Shown here: one piece after another, positions 11,692-23,940 of the stretch
How the letters are laid out: each line of letters begins with the position of its first letter
How positions within the stretch are numbered: the stretch's first letter is position 1
Source: Brachypterus glaber
Lineage: Eukaryota > Arthropoda > Insecta > Coleoptera > Kateretidae
DNA length: 64,000 bases
NCBI GenBank assembly: GCA_958510825.1
Contig: OY294054.1
Coordinates: forward strand, 11,238,019 to 11,302,018
Direction: 5' to 3'
The notes under the pieces: model-generated
Seen by the model: only the letters and a program-made list of their open reading frames with translations
Databases searched by the model: none
Told to the model about the DNA's origin: nothing
Position numbers and translations under genes: made by a program

Positions 11692-13107
11692 AAAAGCACT
11701 CTCGTGCACTTAAAACTAGGCTCGCGTACTCGGTGCGTAATATAAAATTTTTATTTTAAACGCTTAAAATTCTCTGTTTAACCATGTAAGTATTTATTTT
11801 TTAATAGTTTTTTTGAAGATTATTTTTTCTTCAGAATTGATGATATTTTCAATATTTTTTAAAAATTAATTTTGGAAATTTCGCGCAAAAAGGTCAAAAT
11901 AGTTAATACATGGTATATTATCATGAAGAAGACTAATTATTTATTACTTTCATGTAAAATTTTTAATATTTATTCATAAAACATTAAAAATTTGAATAAT
12001 TTTGAAGAAAAAAAAAATCTTAGAAAAAAATACAAAATAAATAGTTACACATTTAAACTTAAACTTTTAGTGTGTGATATACATATTCCAAATTTATATC
12101 TCATTCCTTTCAAAAGTTACGGGGGGTGTACCATTTAAAAGAATAATCCTGTATTTTTTAAAATAGTTTATATTAAATAAAAGTTATTTTTTAATTTATT
12201 TTCGTGGAGATCGCCATCTATACATGAATTGATAAAGCTAACTAACTAACTTCACCAATGTTTATAAATTTAAAGATGGTGTCAGTTTTGTTTTGAAAAA
12301 TTAAATGCACAATTGTGAAAAAAAGGTATAATTGTGAGTAAAATAGTATATACCTATATACAAACTTCGGATAAACATTTAATTTTTCTTTCGGGAATTA
12401 GCAGACCGTGGGGCTACGCCCCTAGGTCAGCTAACTTTTCCTCAGGAAATAAAATATTTTCTAACTCAGTATGTAATATACTAATATAATTTAACATTAT
12501 AGTTGCAATTATGGCGAAGGCGTCAATACGCCTAAATGACGTTAAAATGCAGATTTTTAATATTTTTAAATACCTACTATAAAAAATAAATATTTTTGAT
12601 GTTTTTTGCGTTTTATGACGTCTTATGTCAATAAAAATCGATTTCAAGCAAAAAAAAATTGTCGGTCAGTCTGTCCGTAAGCATGATTTAAAGTTGAAAT
12701 ACACAATAAAATATTGTTGGTCACTTTCTTCCCGTTTGGTAGCATAGTGCGGATGTAGAGAAAAATCCAGACGTGTATGGGTTAAACTGAGTTCAGATTC
12801 GGTTTCAGCGGGCAAAAATAAATAGGAATATCATAGACCTATCCAGGGCCGTAGCTATAGGGGGGATGGGGGGAGCCTCCCCCCCACCTATTTTAAAAAG
12901 TTGCATTCCAATATACGAAAAACCGTTTTTGAGGTCGCTAAATTGAATATATTTTTTTTGAATTCCACCCCGAGAGGCGGGGGTATTTTTTGTGAAAATT
13001 GGTAGATTGGGTTTTCATAGGGGATCTAACATAGGCAGTTTTCAAGTGGAATAACTATTGTAGGTGATATATGTGTAATTTTGATAGTCTTAAAAATTTT
13101 AAATCAT
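11692..13107. other. AT-rich interval, no gene
   Basis: The first 50 bp after the gap ('actaggctcgcgtactcggt' and flanks) recur near 51.2 kb, so this is the end of a dispersed repeat. At 12844 a GC-rich CAGGGCCGTAGCTA end followed by a G-run and C-run hairpin looks like one terminus of a hAT-like element whose partner I did not find. Nothing else is recognised. Confidence 0.45.
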
Positions 13108-13179
13108 GGGGATATAGCTCAGTGGTAGAGCATTCGACTGCAGATCGAGAGGTCCCCGGTTCAAACCCGGGTGTCCCCT
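13108..13179 (+). tRNA. tRNA-Cys (GCA)
   Basis: A 72-nt gene folds into a full cloverleaf: 7-bp acceptor GGGGATA/TGTCCCC with discriminator T; D arm GCTCAGTGGTAGAGC (box A TAGCTCAGTGG); anticodon stem TTCGA/TCGAG around loop CTGCAGA giving anticodon GCA; T arm CCCGG/CCGGG around TTCAAAC (box B GGTTCAAACCC). There is no intron and no encoded CCA. All pairings are intact, unlike the tRNA-derived SINE heads elsewhere in the window, so it is probably functional. Confidence 0.95.
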
Positions 13180-13185
13180 AATTAC

Positions 13186-13192
13186 TTTTTTT
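13186..13192 (+). terminator. RNA polymerase III terminator of tRNA-Cys
   Basis: A run of seven T begins seven bases after the tRNA end, as expected for Pol III termination. Confidence 0.8.
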
Positions 13193-13500
13193 ATATTTTT
13201 TGTTACACTTGAGAAAATTATTGATTATAAGTTTTATTGCAAAAAAAAATCTGTCAAAAATTTTACCAGTATTACTCGAGAACGCTTTAAAATACATACT
13301 TAAAAGTTCGACTGTGGCCCAAAGTCCTCTGTGATTTATTTTTTTTTATTTAATTAGACTTTTTTTATTTTTTTGTTTTTTTTTTTATTTTTTTTGTTTT
13401 TTATTTTTATTTATTTATTTATTTATATACATTTTCCTCGACATTTTCTTTTTGAATTAGGTCAGATTTTTATTTAACATTTTTTTAATTATTTTATTTT
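13193..13500. other. T-rich low-complexity DNA
   Basis: Dominated by T runs and (TTTA)n. No gene is seen. Confidence 0.6.
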
Positions 13501-14170
13501 CTAAAACTATACTGGCAGGGATGGTTTTTTAGTTTTTTCTCCTACTTCCTGATTACACAAGTTTCGTGACGGTAACCAGAGAGACGTCGCTTACGTCTAG
13601 TAATCATTTCCACCTGCTCAACTCGCTCGAAGTATTTTTTTTTATTTGTTTTTTAATTCTGTTTTTTTTATATTTGTTTTTTTTATTTGTTTAAGTTAAC
13701 TTTTTAATTTTCTTTTTTTATTAAGTATTTTCTTTTTCAGGACAGTATTGTATTGTTGGCTGTTGGCAGCCAACAATATCATATTCTAATGACATGGATA
13801 CTATCCAGTGGATAGTCTCCCACTAATGACGTTACTGAAAAAAATTTTTTTTTTCTGTATTTTTACTGAAATTTCTATTTTTTATTTTTTTTTTGTGAGT
13901 TTGTTCATGTCAAATTTTTAACATTTTTTTTTAAATAACTTTATTTTCTTAAAGTGTATTGGAGCGAAAGATTTTTGGTTTTCTTTCTTAGTTTCTGATT
14001 ACACAAGCGTCGCGTCGGTAACCAGAATGACGTCGCCGACGCCTAGTAAACATTGCCGCCTGCTTAACTCGCTCAGAGTCATTTGTAATGAGCCACCATC
14101 AACAATATCATATTCTAATGACATGGATCGTCTCTAATACTAACGACGTTACTGAATACTGCTGGAAATA
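13501..14170 (+). repeat. Diverged direct duplication
   Basis: Blocks recur in the same order: 'gattacacaag' plus 'cggtaaccaga' plus 'gacgtcgc' at about 13551 and again at about 13997, then 'aacaatatcatattctaatg' at about 13772 and about 14101. The spacing differs (about 446 and 329 bp) because the first copy has gained T-rich sequence between the blocks. No coding content was found. Confidence 0.7.
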
Positions 14171-15203
14171 CCGACGCTTGTCGCCATGGATACGTTAGAC
14201 ACACAAGCGACGCCGTTTTGCCCTTTTATCACAACAGGAATCCTGCAGCACCATGTAGAAAAGTCTTAAGGACTCAAATGATCAAATAATTAAGTCTTAA
14301 CTTAAGGGGTTGTTCTGACGTTTTTTTTCAGACAACCCGTATTATTTTTATGTACAAAACTTTTTACAAAGTATTAGACAACTCTTAAAGTTCACAAAAA
14401 AAAATTGTTTTTCTTTTGCCGTCATAAATAAATGTGCAGCACGTGCTGAAGTTAGGCACCTCAAATATAATACGGTTCCAGCGATAGCTCGGCCCCCAAT
14501 GGTCCGAAATACAAAAATCAAAAACAGTCTTGTTAAAAATGACATCCTTTAGTTCTCTAGTTTAGACATAAGTCAAAATTCCAAAAAACAAAAATTCCAC
14601 GAGTATTTTAGTGAAAAAAACAAAAAAAATGCAATTTTTCCGACCAAAAAAGGAGGAATAAAAAATAAATTTTAGAACCAATCTTTATAAAAACATTTTT
14701 TCATATTTTTGGATGTAGAATCAACTCTTAAATATTGGCATGCCAGTTACTGATCACCATCTATTGGTGTTATTAATATGATGGATAAGGCTTAGACTGT
14801 CCCTTGCGGCCTTATTAATAATTCTTTATTTAAATGAGTTCTACGTAAATTCTCAAAAATCACCTAAGAAGAAAAAGATAAGGTGGCGTGTAAAATATGT
14901 GAAATTTTATTTTATTTTACCGAGGCCTTTGACGTCAGGACCACAAGTTGTTGGCTGAAACTAACAAAGGTTTATCCGAGACTTTTCTTACGGTTTTTTT
15001 ACTGATATAGGATTTAGGACTGTGTCCGACGATATAACATTATTTATACCTAATAACAATTTTATTGATTCAACAATAAACGCTATTTACTTCAATTAAT
15101 CAATTATAACTAATTGCGTTTATTTAATTTTTACTATCATATATTTATTTTAAGGCTACTCATAAAACCAAGAACTTTTTTTATATACCATTATGGTATA
15201 TAC

Positions 15204-15269
<66 letters not shown>

Positions 15270-16093
15270 GTTATTAACATATACCATATAATTAACTTTT
15301 TTTGTTATCAAAGTCAAATTTATTCACTAACTAAAAAGCTTTATTGATAAAATAAAATAAAGACTAATTTAAGGAGCTAAATTAAATATTTTTTAAGAAG
15401 AAGGACAAGAAGGTAGCTATTTACCAAAATTTTAAATTGAAAATTTTTGAGGTCTCATCCCCCCCATTTGTTTATTTCATCCCTGAATTTTTCAGAATTA
15501 AAAAAAAAACTGTAGAGGTCGCTCACAGCCATTTTTCTAAAAGTAATGCTCGTTTGGTTATTATTATTTTTTTAAGGCACAAGGTTTTGTTTAAAACCTT
15601 TTTAACAAGGCATGGTATAAAAGTGAAAGTAAATGGATAACCTCAAAAAAAATATTTTTTTCTTTTAAATTGGCGGAGCTGTATCCTTTTAAGTTCGAAA
15701 ATTTAATACATTGCTTCATTTTAGGCGTAATGACAGGCACAAAAATATTTTTTCATTGTCTAAAAAAATTATGCGTGTAGCCCAATATGTCCCGACATAA
15801 AAACCCAACTAGCAATTTTGGTTGCCGCTACGTGATCATTGAAACAAGCGGCGACTAGTTACAGGAACGCTATAATTACTTAGTAATTAACCAGGTACTA
15901 CCAAAATGCATATAGCGGGACTATAAGAGCCATTTTAGTTCATTGGTATATAAATAACTATTTAAATAAAAACTGTTGCGATAAAATAGTACCGACTTAT
16001 ACAAGTTTCCGAAAAATGATAAATTACCTCGACCTATAATTGTTTATATATCTCTCGGAAAAGTATTATTTTCCTGAAGAACCTGTAATACAT
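14171..16093. other. AT-rich interval with a microsatellite
   Basis: No gene is seen. The open frame around 15114-15347 owes its Met-Tyr repeats to the ATGTAT microsatellite. 15437-15640 is AT-rich noise. Confidence 0.5.
15204..15269 (+). repeat. (ATGTAT)n microsatellite, about 11 units
   Basis: An uninterrupted hexanucleotide array. It is flanked by sequences that themselves pair ('tatggtatata' and 'catataccata'). Confidence 0.95.
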
Positions 16094-16788
16094 TGCGGAC
16101 CCCCCCCCTTTTAACTTTTGAACGAGTTGAGATATCGACTTCAAATTTAGAACTCTTAAATAAGACAACTTAAACTATCTTTTAGCATATATTTGATATT
16201 TTCAGCTCTTAAAATGTGGGCAGGGGGGCATGGGGCCCATTTTTTTAAATGGAAAGGGGGGTCGTGTGATACATCATTTTAAAGCTTATAAAATTCTCTA
16301 TTTAAACTAACATTTTTAATTTTTTTAAAAATGTTTTTTAAGGTTTTGATTTTTCAATTTTTTGTGCTAAAACATGAAAAGTTTTTTTTTATAAATTTTT
16401 ATTTATGTCGACTTAAATTAGTTTAAAAGTATAATTAACATTTTTTTATGATGAAATTAGGCATTTTTAAAAAAATATTTGTTTTTTTTTTAGAGGAATT
16501 TTGACATTAATACCCATTTTCAACCCCATTTTAAACCCATTTTTTTTAATTTAAAAATATGGATTTAAATAGAGTATTTTATAAGCTTTAAAATGATGTA
16601 TTACACGACCCCCCTTTCCATTAAAAAAAATGTGACCCCATGCCCCCCTGCCCACATTTTAAGAGCTGAAAGTATTAAATATATGCTAAAAGATAGTTTA
16701 AGTTGTCTTATTTAAAAGTTCAAATTTTAAATCGATATCTCAACTGGTTCAAAAGTTAAGAGGGGGGGGGGGGTGACTTTTGGACCGC
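16094..16788. mobile_element. Foldback/MITE with about 225-bp TIRs
   Basis: Left arm 16094 to about 16320 and right arm about 16555-16788 are long, slightly diverged reverse complements. Both contain 'aagacaacttaaactatctt', 'ttttaaagcttataaaat' and a G/C-run block. The outer ends start gcggacc/ggaccgc next to poly-C/poly-G. The AT-rich interior has no coding frame. Confidence 0.8.
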
Positions 16789-16831
16789 TCTGTATACTAT
16801 TCTTCGAGCTATTTATTTAGTATTGTCATAT

Positions 16832-18367
16832 TAGTCCAGTCAAATAATAAATATAAATTGCATTAAATGTACACGGGCTTATATTTTAAAGGGTAGTACT
16901 GGATGGTAACAGAACACTCCTGTTAACCGGGTGATTTGCGTAACGGGTGTGAGCTGTCTTGAATTTTAGGGATGAGTTGCTTAATGTCCATCTTACGAAA
17001 AAAATGCGTATAACCAATTTTGTTAAGAATGAAATTTCCAACAATTTTTGTTTGGATTATTTTTTTAATATATTATTAACCATCGAGTTAATTCAAAAAT
17101 AGTCATTTGGAGGTGAAACTGTTTTTTTTTCATTTTTCAGCCAAATTATTCATCGGACGATAAAAGTGGTTATAAGAAAACTTGTAGCCCTTGAAATTCT
17201 CTATGTTTTGTATATTATAAATTTTCATTTCATTTCATTTCAGGTACTTTGGTACGGTTCTAGAGGGCGCAACTAGACTTTCAGCGCCCACTGTAACCGT
17301 AACAAAATACTTATGAAAATGCAAAATATATGAAACTGATAGAGAATTTTTAGAGCTACAAGTTTACTCAAAACCATGGCTAAAAAATCGAAAAAACGGA
17401 TTTCACCTCAAACCTGACCATTTTTGAATATTTATCCAAACTCCAATATTATTAGTCCTTTTTAATTATTTGTTAATTCTTTGTTTGCTTTTATCTTATT
17501 TATTTGTATATTTTATTTATTTATTTCTCTATATTTTAATTGTTTTCTGTATTTTTAATTGTTTAAGTATTTTATTTATTTATTTTGTATATATGATTTT
17601 ATTTATACTCGATTTTTATTAATTTATATTAGTCCTTTTTAATTATTATGATTTGATTATATTATTTGTGTATTTTATCTGTATAAGTTATTTATTCTTT
17701 ATTTATTTATACCGTTTGTCTTTATTTGTTATCAATTTTTTGTGGTCTTGTTTTGCTTGTTTAAACTTTATTATTTTATAGTGTGTTATGGAAATTGCTC
17801 TTGATGAATATGATGTGTAAGTTGATAAATTTGAAAATTTATCATAATAGGGGAAATTGCATTGGGAAAATAGTATTTCTACAGTTTATTTTTATTTTTA
17901 TTTTTATGGTATTTATTTAAATTGTGTATCTAGTTTAGTTAGTTATTATTTTAATTAGTATTTAGTATGTATATATGTATACATGTGTGTATATAAATAT
18001 ATATATATTTTTTTGTATCGGCACGCTCAAATGCTAGACATTTCTGTGTCTATAGCATATTTATTGAATTGTATTTTTTTCTCAATAAATATTATTATTA
18101 TTATTAATATATTAAAAAAATGATCCAAATAAAAATTGTTGGAAATTTTTTCCTTAACAAAATTGGTTATATACATTTTTATCGTAAGATGCATATTTAG
18201 CGAGATAAGCGGACTCACCCCTAAAATTCAAGATAGCGGACACCCCTTACGCAAATCAACCGGTGAAAAACTAACAGGAGTATTCTGTTACTATCCACTA
18301 CTACCCTTTAAAATATTGGCCCGTGTTGCAATTTAACATAAGAATTTCTCGTTATTTGACTGGACTA
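16832..18367. mobile_element. Foldback element, TAGTCCAGTC family, copy 1 (interrupted)
   Basis: Outer ends tagtccagtcaaataa and ttatttgactggacta are inverted. The inverted arms include 'aaagggtagta', 'ggtgatttgcg', 'gggtgt' and 'cttgaattttag'. A central hairpin holds 'ggtactttggtacggtt' against 'aaccgtaacaaaatac'. Two other copies occur in the window (24.8 and 55.7 kb). This copy is longer than the 855-bp copy because about 640 bp of foreign AT-rich DNA interrupts it at about 17455-18098. Confidence 0.85.
17455..18098 (+). mobile_element. Probable retroposon 3' end inserted in foldback copy 1
   Basis: This segment is absent from the 24.8- and 55.7-kb copies of the host element. It ends 'ctcaataaatattattatt' with an (ATT)n tail, like the 3' end of a LINE or related retroposon. 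There is no coding sequence, so it would be a 5'-truncated fragment. The exact borders are uncertain because the target also contains 'attatt'. Confidence 0.55.
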
Positions 18368-19913
18368 TATCGAGATAAAGATTAACTATTATTAATTGTA
18401 TGTTTTGATGTCACGACATAAATGAAAATAAACTATAAAGAATATGTCTCGCTGCGGTCCCCTAAGAAAATGAATAAAGAAAAAAAATAAGAAAATAATG
18501 AATACTGATGACACCACGATTATAGTTAAAATAAGTTTTATGTTTTGTTAAACAAATACAGTGTCCCCTGAGATTGTATCTACATACAATGTGACAGAGA
18601 AAATTTCTAACAAAAAAATGTGTATTCAATAGTTTTAACTTTAAAATTCTAAAATATGAAAGTAAAAATTAAAAATTTTAAAATAAAAAAACCTTAAAAA
18701 ATGAAAAAATATAAAATACATTTACAGCAGTTTTTTTCCTACTACTAATAATAGGTTAGTTATTGCAAACAGTTATAATTTTTTTAAATCCATGCCCAGA
18801 TGTTTACCAGATAAAAAAATTTCATCCGAGAACTTTGTATAAGAAATTTACGGTGAAAAAAGTGAAGTCTTTAGATCAGAGTAAAGACTTATATCCGTTA
18901 CAAAATTGCCCGGAGAGATCCACAATAAACAGACAGACACATATGCCGATTTTTTGTGGAGCAGCGGTTAATAACCAAGTTAGGGGAATATGTATTTCTC
19001 TCTCTTTTTAACTCATCAATTAAACAGAGAAAGAGTAACATACTGGTTAACCGGCGTTACCACAAAAAATTGACTATAGAGAGAAAATTGTCTTTCAGCG
19101 TTTAAACAAATCGATATCTCAGTTCGAAACTGTTGTATCACGAAACATGGCCAACTATTTCCCTGTTATGCATGATTAACGAAGCAGGTTGTGCTTAGTT
19201 TTCAAGCATTTATAGGCTTGATTTTAAACATGTCATGGCATGGCTTGATTTAAGCCCCTAAGTGTTTAAGTATTTCTCTAACAGCTATTTTTTACTTTCT
19301 CCTAAAAAGAAAATTTTGTGGTCGACCCATTTTGTTTGCTTAGTTTTACCGGAGCCTGGTCATATGAATATCTTATGAATATCTCGGCGGAGATGGTATA
19401 TGCAATTTATAGGGTATTTTTTGGGAGGTTAATGTGTTTAAAAGGCGTGAATTTGACAATGCTTTAGGGAAAGGAATTCTTCGAATGCAAATTTTTGGTT
19501 TCGCCCTGATGGCAGCCATTACATTTTTTTCTACTCACACTCAAAATGCTGTCTTTATCACATGCGCCATTTTAAACGCTATTATTAAATCGTAAAGCCG
19601 TTAAAATACGGTTCACTCACCGCAGTAATGAGAAGAATGTAGCACATGCGCACTGGTTTGCTTATTTTTGTTTTGACGTATGTCAAAAGTGGCTTCCGTT
19701 TAGGCAGTTGTAGTTTTATGAAATAGTTAATTTGAGTGGGGTTACGGTGCGTATCAGGTTCACAAAAATGAACTATATTTTTGCACTGATTTCTGGTTTA
19801 TTACTAAAACTTACTGTCTTGAATATAATTAGGTGCTGAAAATCCAGAATATATAGCAAAAGAATATATAGAATATATAGCAAAAGATTGTTAAAATACG
19901 AATTTCTGTTTCA
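18368..19913. other. AT-rich interval, no gene
   Basis: 18790-18970 contains a degenerate repeat ('ccgagaactttg ... gacagacaga') loosely similar to 21121-21240 and 55490-55560. No conserved protein or RNA was found. Confidence 0.45.
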
Positions 19914-20146
19914 TTTTTTTAATGGGGGCTTTGGTTTACGTTAACAATGGTTTGGTTTGGTAGTTTGGTAGTTTGCTGGTTTGGTGTTTTTTTTTAATGG
20001 GAGGCGTTGGTTTACTTTAACAATGGTTTGGTTTGGTAGTTTACTGGTTTGGTGTTTTTTTTTTAATGGGAGGCGTTTGTTTACGTTAATAATGGTTTGG
20101 TTTGGTAGTTTTCTGGTTTGGTGTTTTTTTTTTAATGGGAGGCATT
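19914..20146 (+). repeat. 66-bp tandem repeat, about 3.5 copies
   Basis: The unit is T9-AATGGGAGGC followed by 'ttggtttac', 'ttaacaatggtttggtttgg' and 'ctggtttggtg'. Copies are highly similar and end directly before the palindrome at 20176. Confidence 0.9.
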
Positions 20147-20175
20147 TTTCAGATACGATATTTCAGAATTTAGAA

Positions 20176-20394
20176 GTGAGTGAGTTGGCATCCGTTTTGA
20201 ATCCTATTTGTGCGCGAAATTTAAATTTCCGGATTGGGACTGGATATATTACCAACTAATAAAAGTCCCCAGTGAATCGTGTTAAAATTAGTAATTTCTG
20301 GGGACTTTTATTAGTTGGTAATATATCCAGTCCCAATCCGGAAATTTAAATTTCGCGCACAAATAGGATTCAAAATGGATGCCAACTCACTCAC
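20176..20394. repeat. Near-perfect palindrome, 96-bp arms, 27-bp spacer
   Basis: Arm 20176-20271 (starting gtgagtgagttggcatcc) is repeated as its reverse complement at 20299-20394 with about one mismatch. Such identity points to recent origin or to gene conversion. There is no coding frame. The element type is unknown. Confidence 0.95.
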
Positions 20395-22988
20395 TCGCGC
20401 AGAATTTAAGCCTTATTCCTTCCTCTAAATCATTGGAATTTGGTCGTAAAAATCCTATCTAGAGATTATAAGGGTTGTCTTTTTAAACCAATTTTTATAT
20501 TTTTAATTATAACTAGTTTTAAAAAAAAATCTTAAAAAATCAAATAATTTGTAGGAGAAAATCTTCCCGCTCATGTGCGACAGACGTTTTTCTAACAAGA
20601 TCATCCTGTAAACTGTCTATAAATCCAGAAAAATAATCAAATAAAAATTGCTTTTTAGGCGAGACAAAGACGGCTTATAATACAATCAAAAGTACAATTA
20701 AACTTTGGACTCCGGGGACTTATTCTGAAATTACGAGACACACCTTTTTTTTCTAACATCAACACCGTTTGCCTAAATTACTAATTATAACTTTTAATTA
20801 CAAAGTATTATGTTATTAAATATTATTTTTGATTCATTTGCATTTCTAAAGGGCCCAATTAATACCCGTGGAAAGTGGTCAGCTTAGCATATTTTTAAAA
20901 CTTTAACAACGTTAAATTATCTATTTTGAACAAGTTAGTTTGAAAATTTACCATACCGAGAAAAAAATATTGCAGCTAATAAAACAATACTATCCCCTAT
21001 AAAATAGTAAAAATAAAGAAAGTTACAAAAAGAGTGTTTTTCAAAAAATAATTGAAAAAAATAATATAAAATACTTTTCACCACCATTGACCTCCTTAAT
21101 TCACCCTGTGTGTTTACCAAATATTACTAGTCAAGAACTTTGGATAAAGAACGTTTAGTAGAAATTTGGAGCCTTTAGCTCAAAGCCTTCTCAAGTTATC
21201 GTGATCACAAATTTCTCAGACAGATCGACAGACCTACTTTCGACACCTAAAATGAGAACGTAATTGAAAAGAAAGAAGTCTTAGTTCATAAAACTTAACA
21301 ATTAATAACAATAATTATTGTTGTTTTGACGCTTGAATTTTAAAATCCAACTCTTGTCCCGATTTTTTATCAAATTGATTAAAGACTATCAAGACGAAAA
21401 ATCTTGGTTTCTCTATTTTCGTGAAATACTAACAAGGTAAAATATAAATTTTACTTTCAGTGTTCTTACCTGAAAAAAAAGGCCTCCCCAAAAATTACCT
21501 TTACTAAAAAAGCTTTGTTCCTGACGGTTTCTACCAAATTTGGCGCCCCTGCACAAAGAAGCATGGGCTTCCCAAACCAAAAATACCTTTACTAACGGGG
21601 GGTTTGGCTGACATTACCTCGACACTACTTGACAGTACGAAACATTACCAGACATTACTTGACATTACATGACATTATTTGACATAACAAGACATTACTT
21701 GACATTACTCGACATTACAGATATTATTTCCTAGCGCGCATGTGCGTAGACATTATCTACTATTTACACCTGCGCGTAGGTGAAAATTTCTACGCGAAAG
21801 GGGGAGGTTAGTTCTGAAACATGATACGGGATGGGTGTTTTTTATTTATATAGTATATTCGTTAACATAAACTTAAACTTAAAAAAAGATTTTTTTTAGT
21901 TATCAAAAATCATACAAGCAGTTTTTTCCCAGTGCAAAAAAGTACCACCAGTGGACCACTTGTAATGGTGTATAAGTAAAAAAATCAACCATTCATTCAA
22001 ATAAAATACTGCGGCCAACTAAAGAATACTTACCACTACATATGTTCATTTTTAAAGGGTCTCGGACCCTGGGTCCATAACGAAATACTGAACCCGTATA
22101 GGATCGTTCGGTTTTCCGTCCGGGATACTCTTGCGGAGCATATTTAATTTTATTATTTATTAGTCTAGACTGTAGATCGAACGAAAAATGTTGTTCGCAA
22201 CTCGTTTGCGACAAGTCCTTAGTGCACGAGAATGAAGTTTTTTTGACGACGCGAAGCGAAGTCAAAAAACCATTCGAGTCGCTTACTCGTTACGAAAACT
22301 ACTATTTAATTTCAGTTTCCTTCCAGCGTGGAACGTCAAAAAACATTCAAGATGAAGAATTAATACTCTAGAAGTTGTCTTTTACCTGAAATAAAAAAAT
22401 CTTCAATACCTCCTCGTATTGTAAAAATATATTACAAATGAAATTGAAAAGAAAATATCTCAGCAAATAGTTTATTAAAGATAAGGTAGATAATTCCAAT
22501 ATACTTTTGAATTCGTAAGAAAGAAAAGATTGGAATGCAATCCCCAGGATTAGGGGGATTAAGTTAAATCAACATTTTGTATACGGGGTTTATATAAAAT
22601 CGTGTACTTACGACATAAATAGCCATGAGGATAAGAATTTTTAATTTTAATAAAAATTATTGAAAAATTACATTTTTATTTATTTTTTTATTTATTTATT
22701 TATTTGATTAATTTTACAGTGTCGTGAAGAACCCCAAATAAGCTTCAAGCTTGTGTTAGGGACTCTTCACTAATTTTGATAAAAATAACAATTTCAAAAA
22801 GTATGTATCCTCTCCAAAAAATTTTCTACCAAACAGTCTATTGTAGATCTTCAACATTTTTTGTTAACAATGCCAATTGTATGGCTTCTGCTCATGCTTT
22901 TCTTCCTCCTGGTAACATTTTTACCCTTTTAAACAGCTTTTACACCATAAATTTAGAAAATGGAAAAAAAATATTAAATTAATTCATA
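20395..22988. other. Interval with minisatellite and a GC-richer block
   Basis: Contains the 10-bp minisatellite at 21609 and a GC-richer block at about 22010-22340 with words such as 'gggtctcggaccctgggtcc' and 'gacgacgcgaagcgaagtc'. The latter looks like part of a repeat but I cannot name it. No host gene is supported. Confidence 0.45.
21609..21719 (+). repeat. Minisatellite, unit GACATTACTT, about 11 copies
   Basis: Degenerate 10-bp units (gacattactt, gacattacat, gacattattt, gacataacaa and so on) are repeated head to tail. Confidence 0.9.
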
Positions 22989-23247
22989 TTTGTTTAACTT
23001 CGTACTATTTTACTTTATTAAGCATCCCCTAAGTCCAAGACTTGTGTGGGCTAGTAGTAGAGGGAACCACCGGCTTATACTGACTTTCCAACCAGTTTTT
23101 TAGGGGGGGTCCGCTTCACTTACGCCTTCGCCTTTCAATTATTAATTAACTGAAAAAGGCAAATCGGCGCCAGTGAGAATCGAACTCAGGCTAGTTGGCA
23201 AGTAGACTTGTACAGACGCGGTAAACCACTACACAAATCCTCCCATC
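22989..23247 (-). mobile_element. tRNA-derived SINE, family A, copy 1
   Basis: On the minus strand this begins with a tRNA-like head (gtagtggtttaccgcg, box B gagttcgattc, then 'tcactggcgccgatttgcc'). It continues with a conserved body ('tgaaaggcg', 'ccggtggttccctctactac', 'cccacacaagtc', 'ggggatgctt') and ends with a tail of the (CAAA)n type. Other copies lie at 26678, 46743 and 57066. Confidence 0.9.
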
Positions 23248-23279
23248 ATTAATTAAAATACTCCTTCCGTACTATACCT

Positions 23280-23940
23280 TGACTCTTTTCCTCAGGAACT
23301 TAGAAAGAAGCACGGGTATGAGAATCCCGAGGTACCCCAGCCCCCAAGTCAAGGTAAGCTCAAGCATGGCACTAGGGATGTAGTGTCTAATTCGATGCCT
23401 TTGGGAAATTGGCGATTTCTCAGAGTAATAAGCTTTACAACAAGTTCTGCTCAGGGACTAGAACAGGCTTTGCTTTTATTTAATCAGGGACTTGCAGGTC
23501 AGACGATGGTCGTGGCGGTTTAAGCATTTGATACTTGATTCCTCAGGCCAAAAGCATGAGTTCGAGTCCCCGTGGCGGAAGATAGATTTTTTATTTATGC
23601 GATGAGGCATTGAGGTTTGTATCCAACTGTACATTATGGCTGCTCTCTTTGTGGCATGGAGAATTGTGGCCGACTATACAGTAAGGATGCTCTCTTTGCG
23701 GTGTATCTTAAATTGTTTTTGATTATACTTGCCTTAGATTGAACTAGGTGGCAGAAATAATAGTTTGTTCAATTTCTAAAAAAAGAATTGTTTGACACAA
23801 ATTGTATTGAACTCATTCAGCTTTCAAAAAATTCGTTTTTGACTTTTACCAAAAGCATTATATCTGTTGGAACTTAACGGCTTTTGCCTCACATCAAAAA
23901 TGTTTACGTGAAAACACAATGGGTCAGCAGGTCTGAGTGT
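23280..23940 (+). repeat. Interval with a tRNA-like (SINE head) sequence
   Basis: At 23512-23577 'gtggcggtttaagc ... gcatgagttcgagtcccc' looks like a decayed tRNA promoter region (box B near 23558-23570) with no good cloverleaf. It is followed by two copies of 'ctgctctctttgtgg'-like sequence (23638 and 23688). It is probably another SINE fragment; no gene is seen. Confidence 0.4.

Noticed and set aside
11407..11745. Several open frames across the N run
   Set aside because: They are open only because N positions cannot encode stops. The same applies to 48224-48667.
15114..15347. 77-codon frame with Met-Tyr repeats
   Set aside because: It is the translation of the ATGTAT microsatellite, flanked by AT-rich sequence with no protein signature.
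23512..23577. A second tRNA gene
   Set aside because: Box B is good, but no acceptor or anticodon stem can be formed. It is treated as a SINE head.
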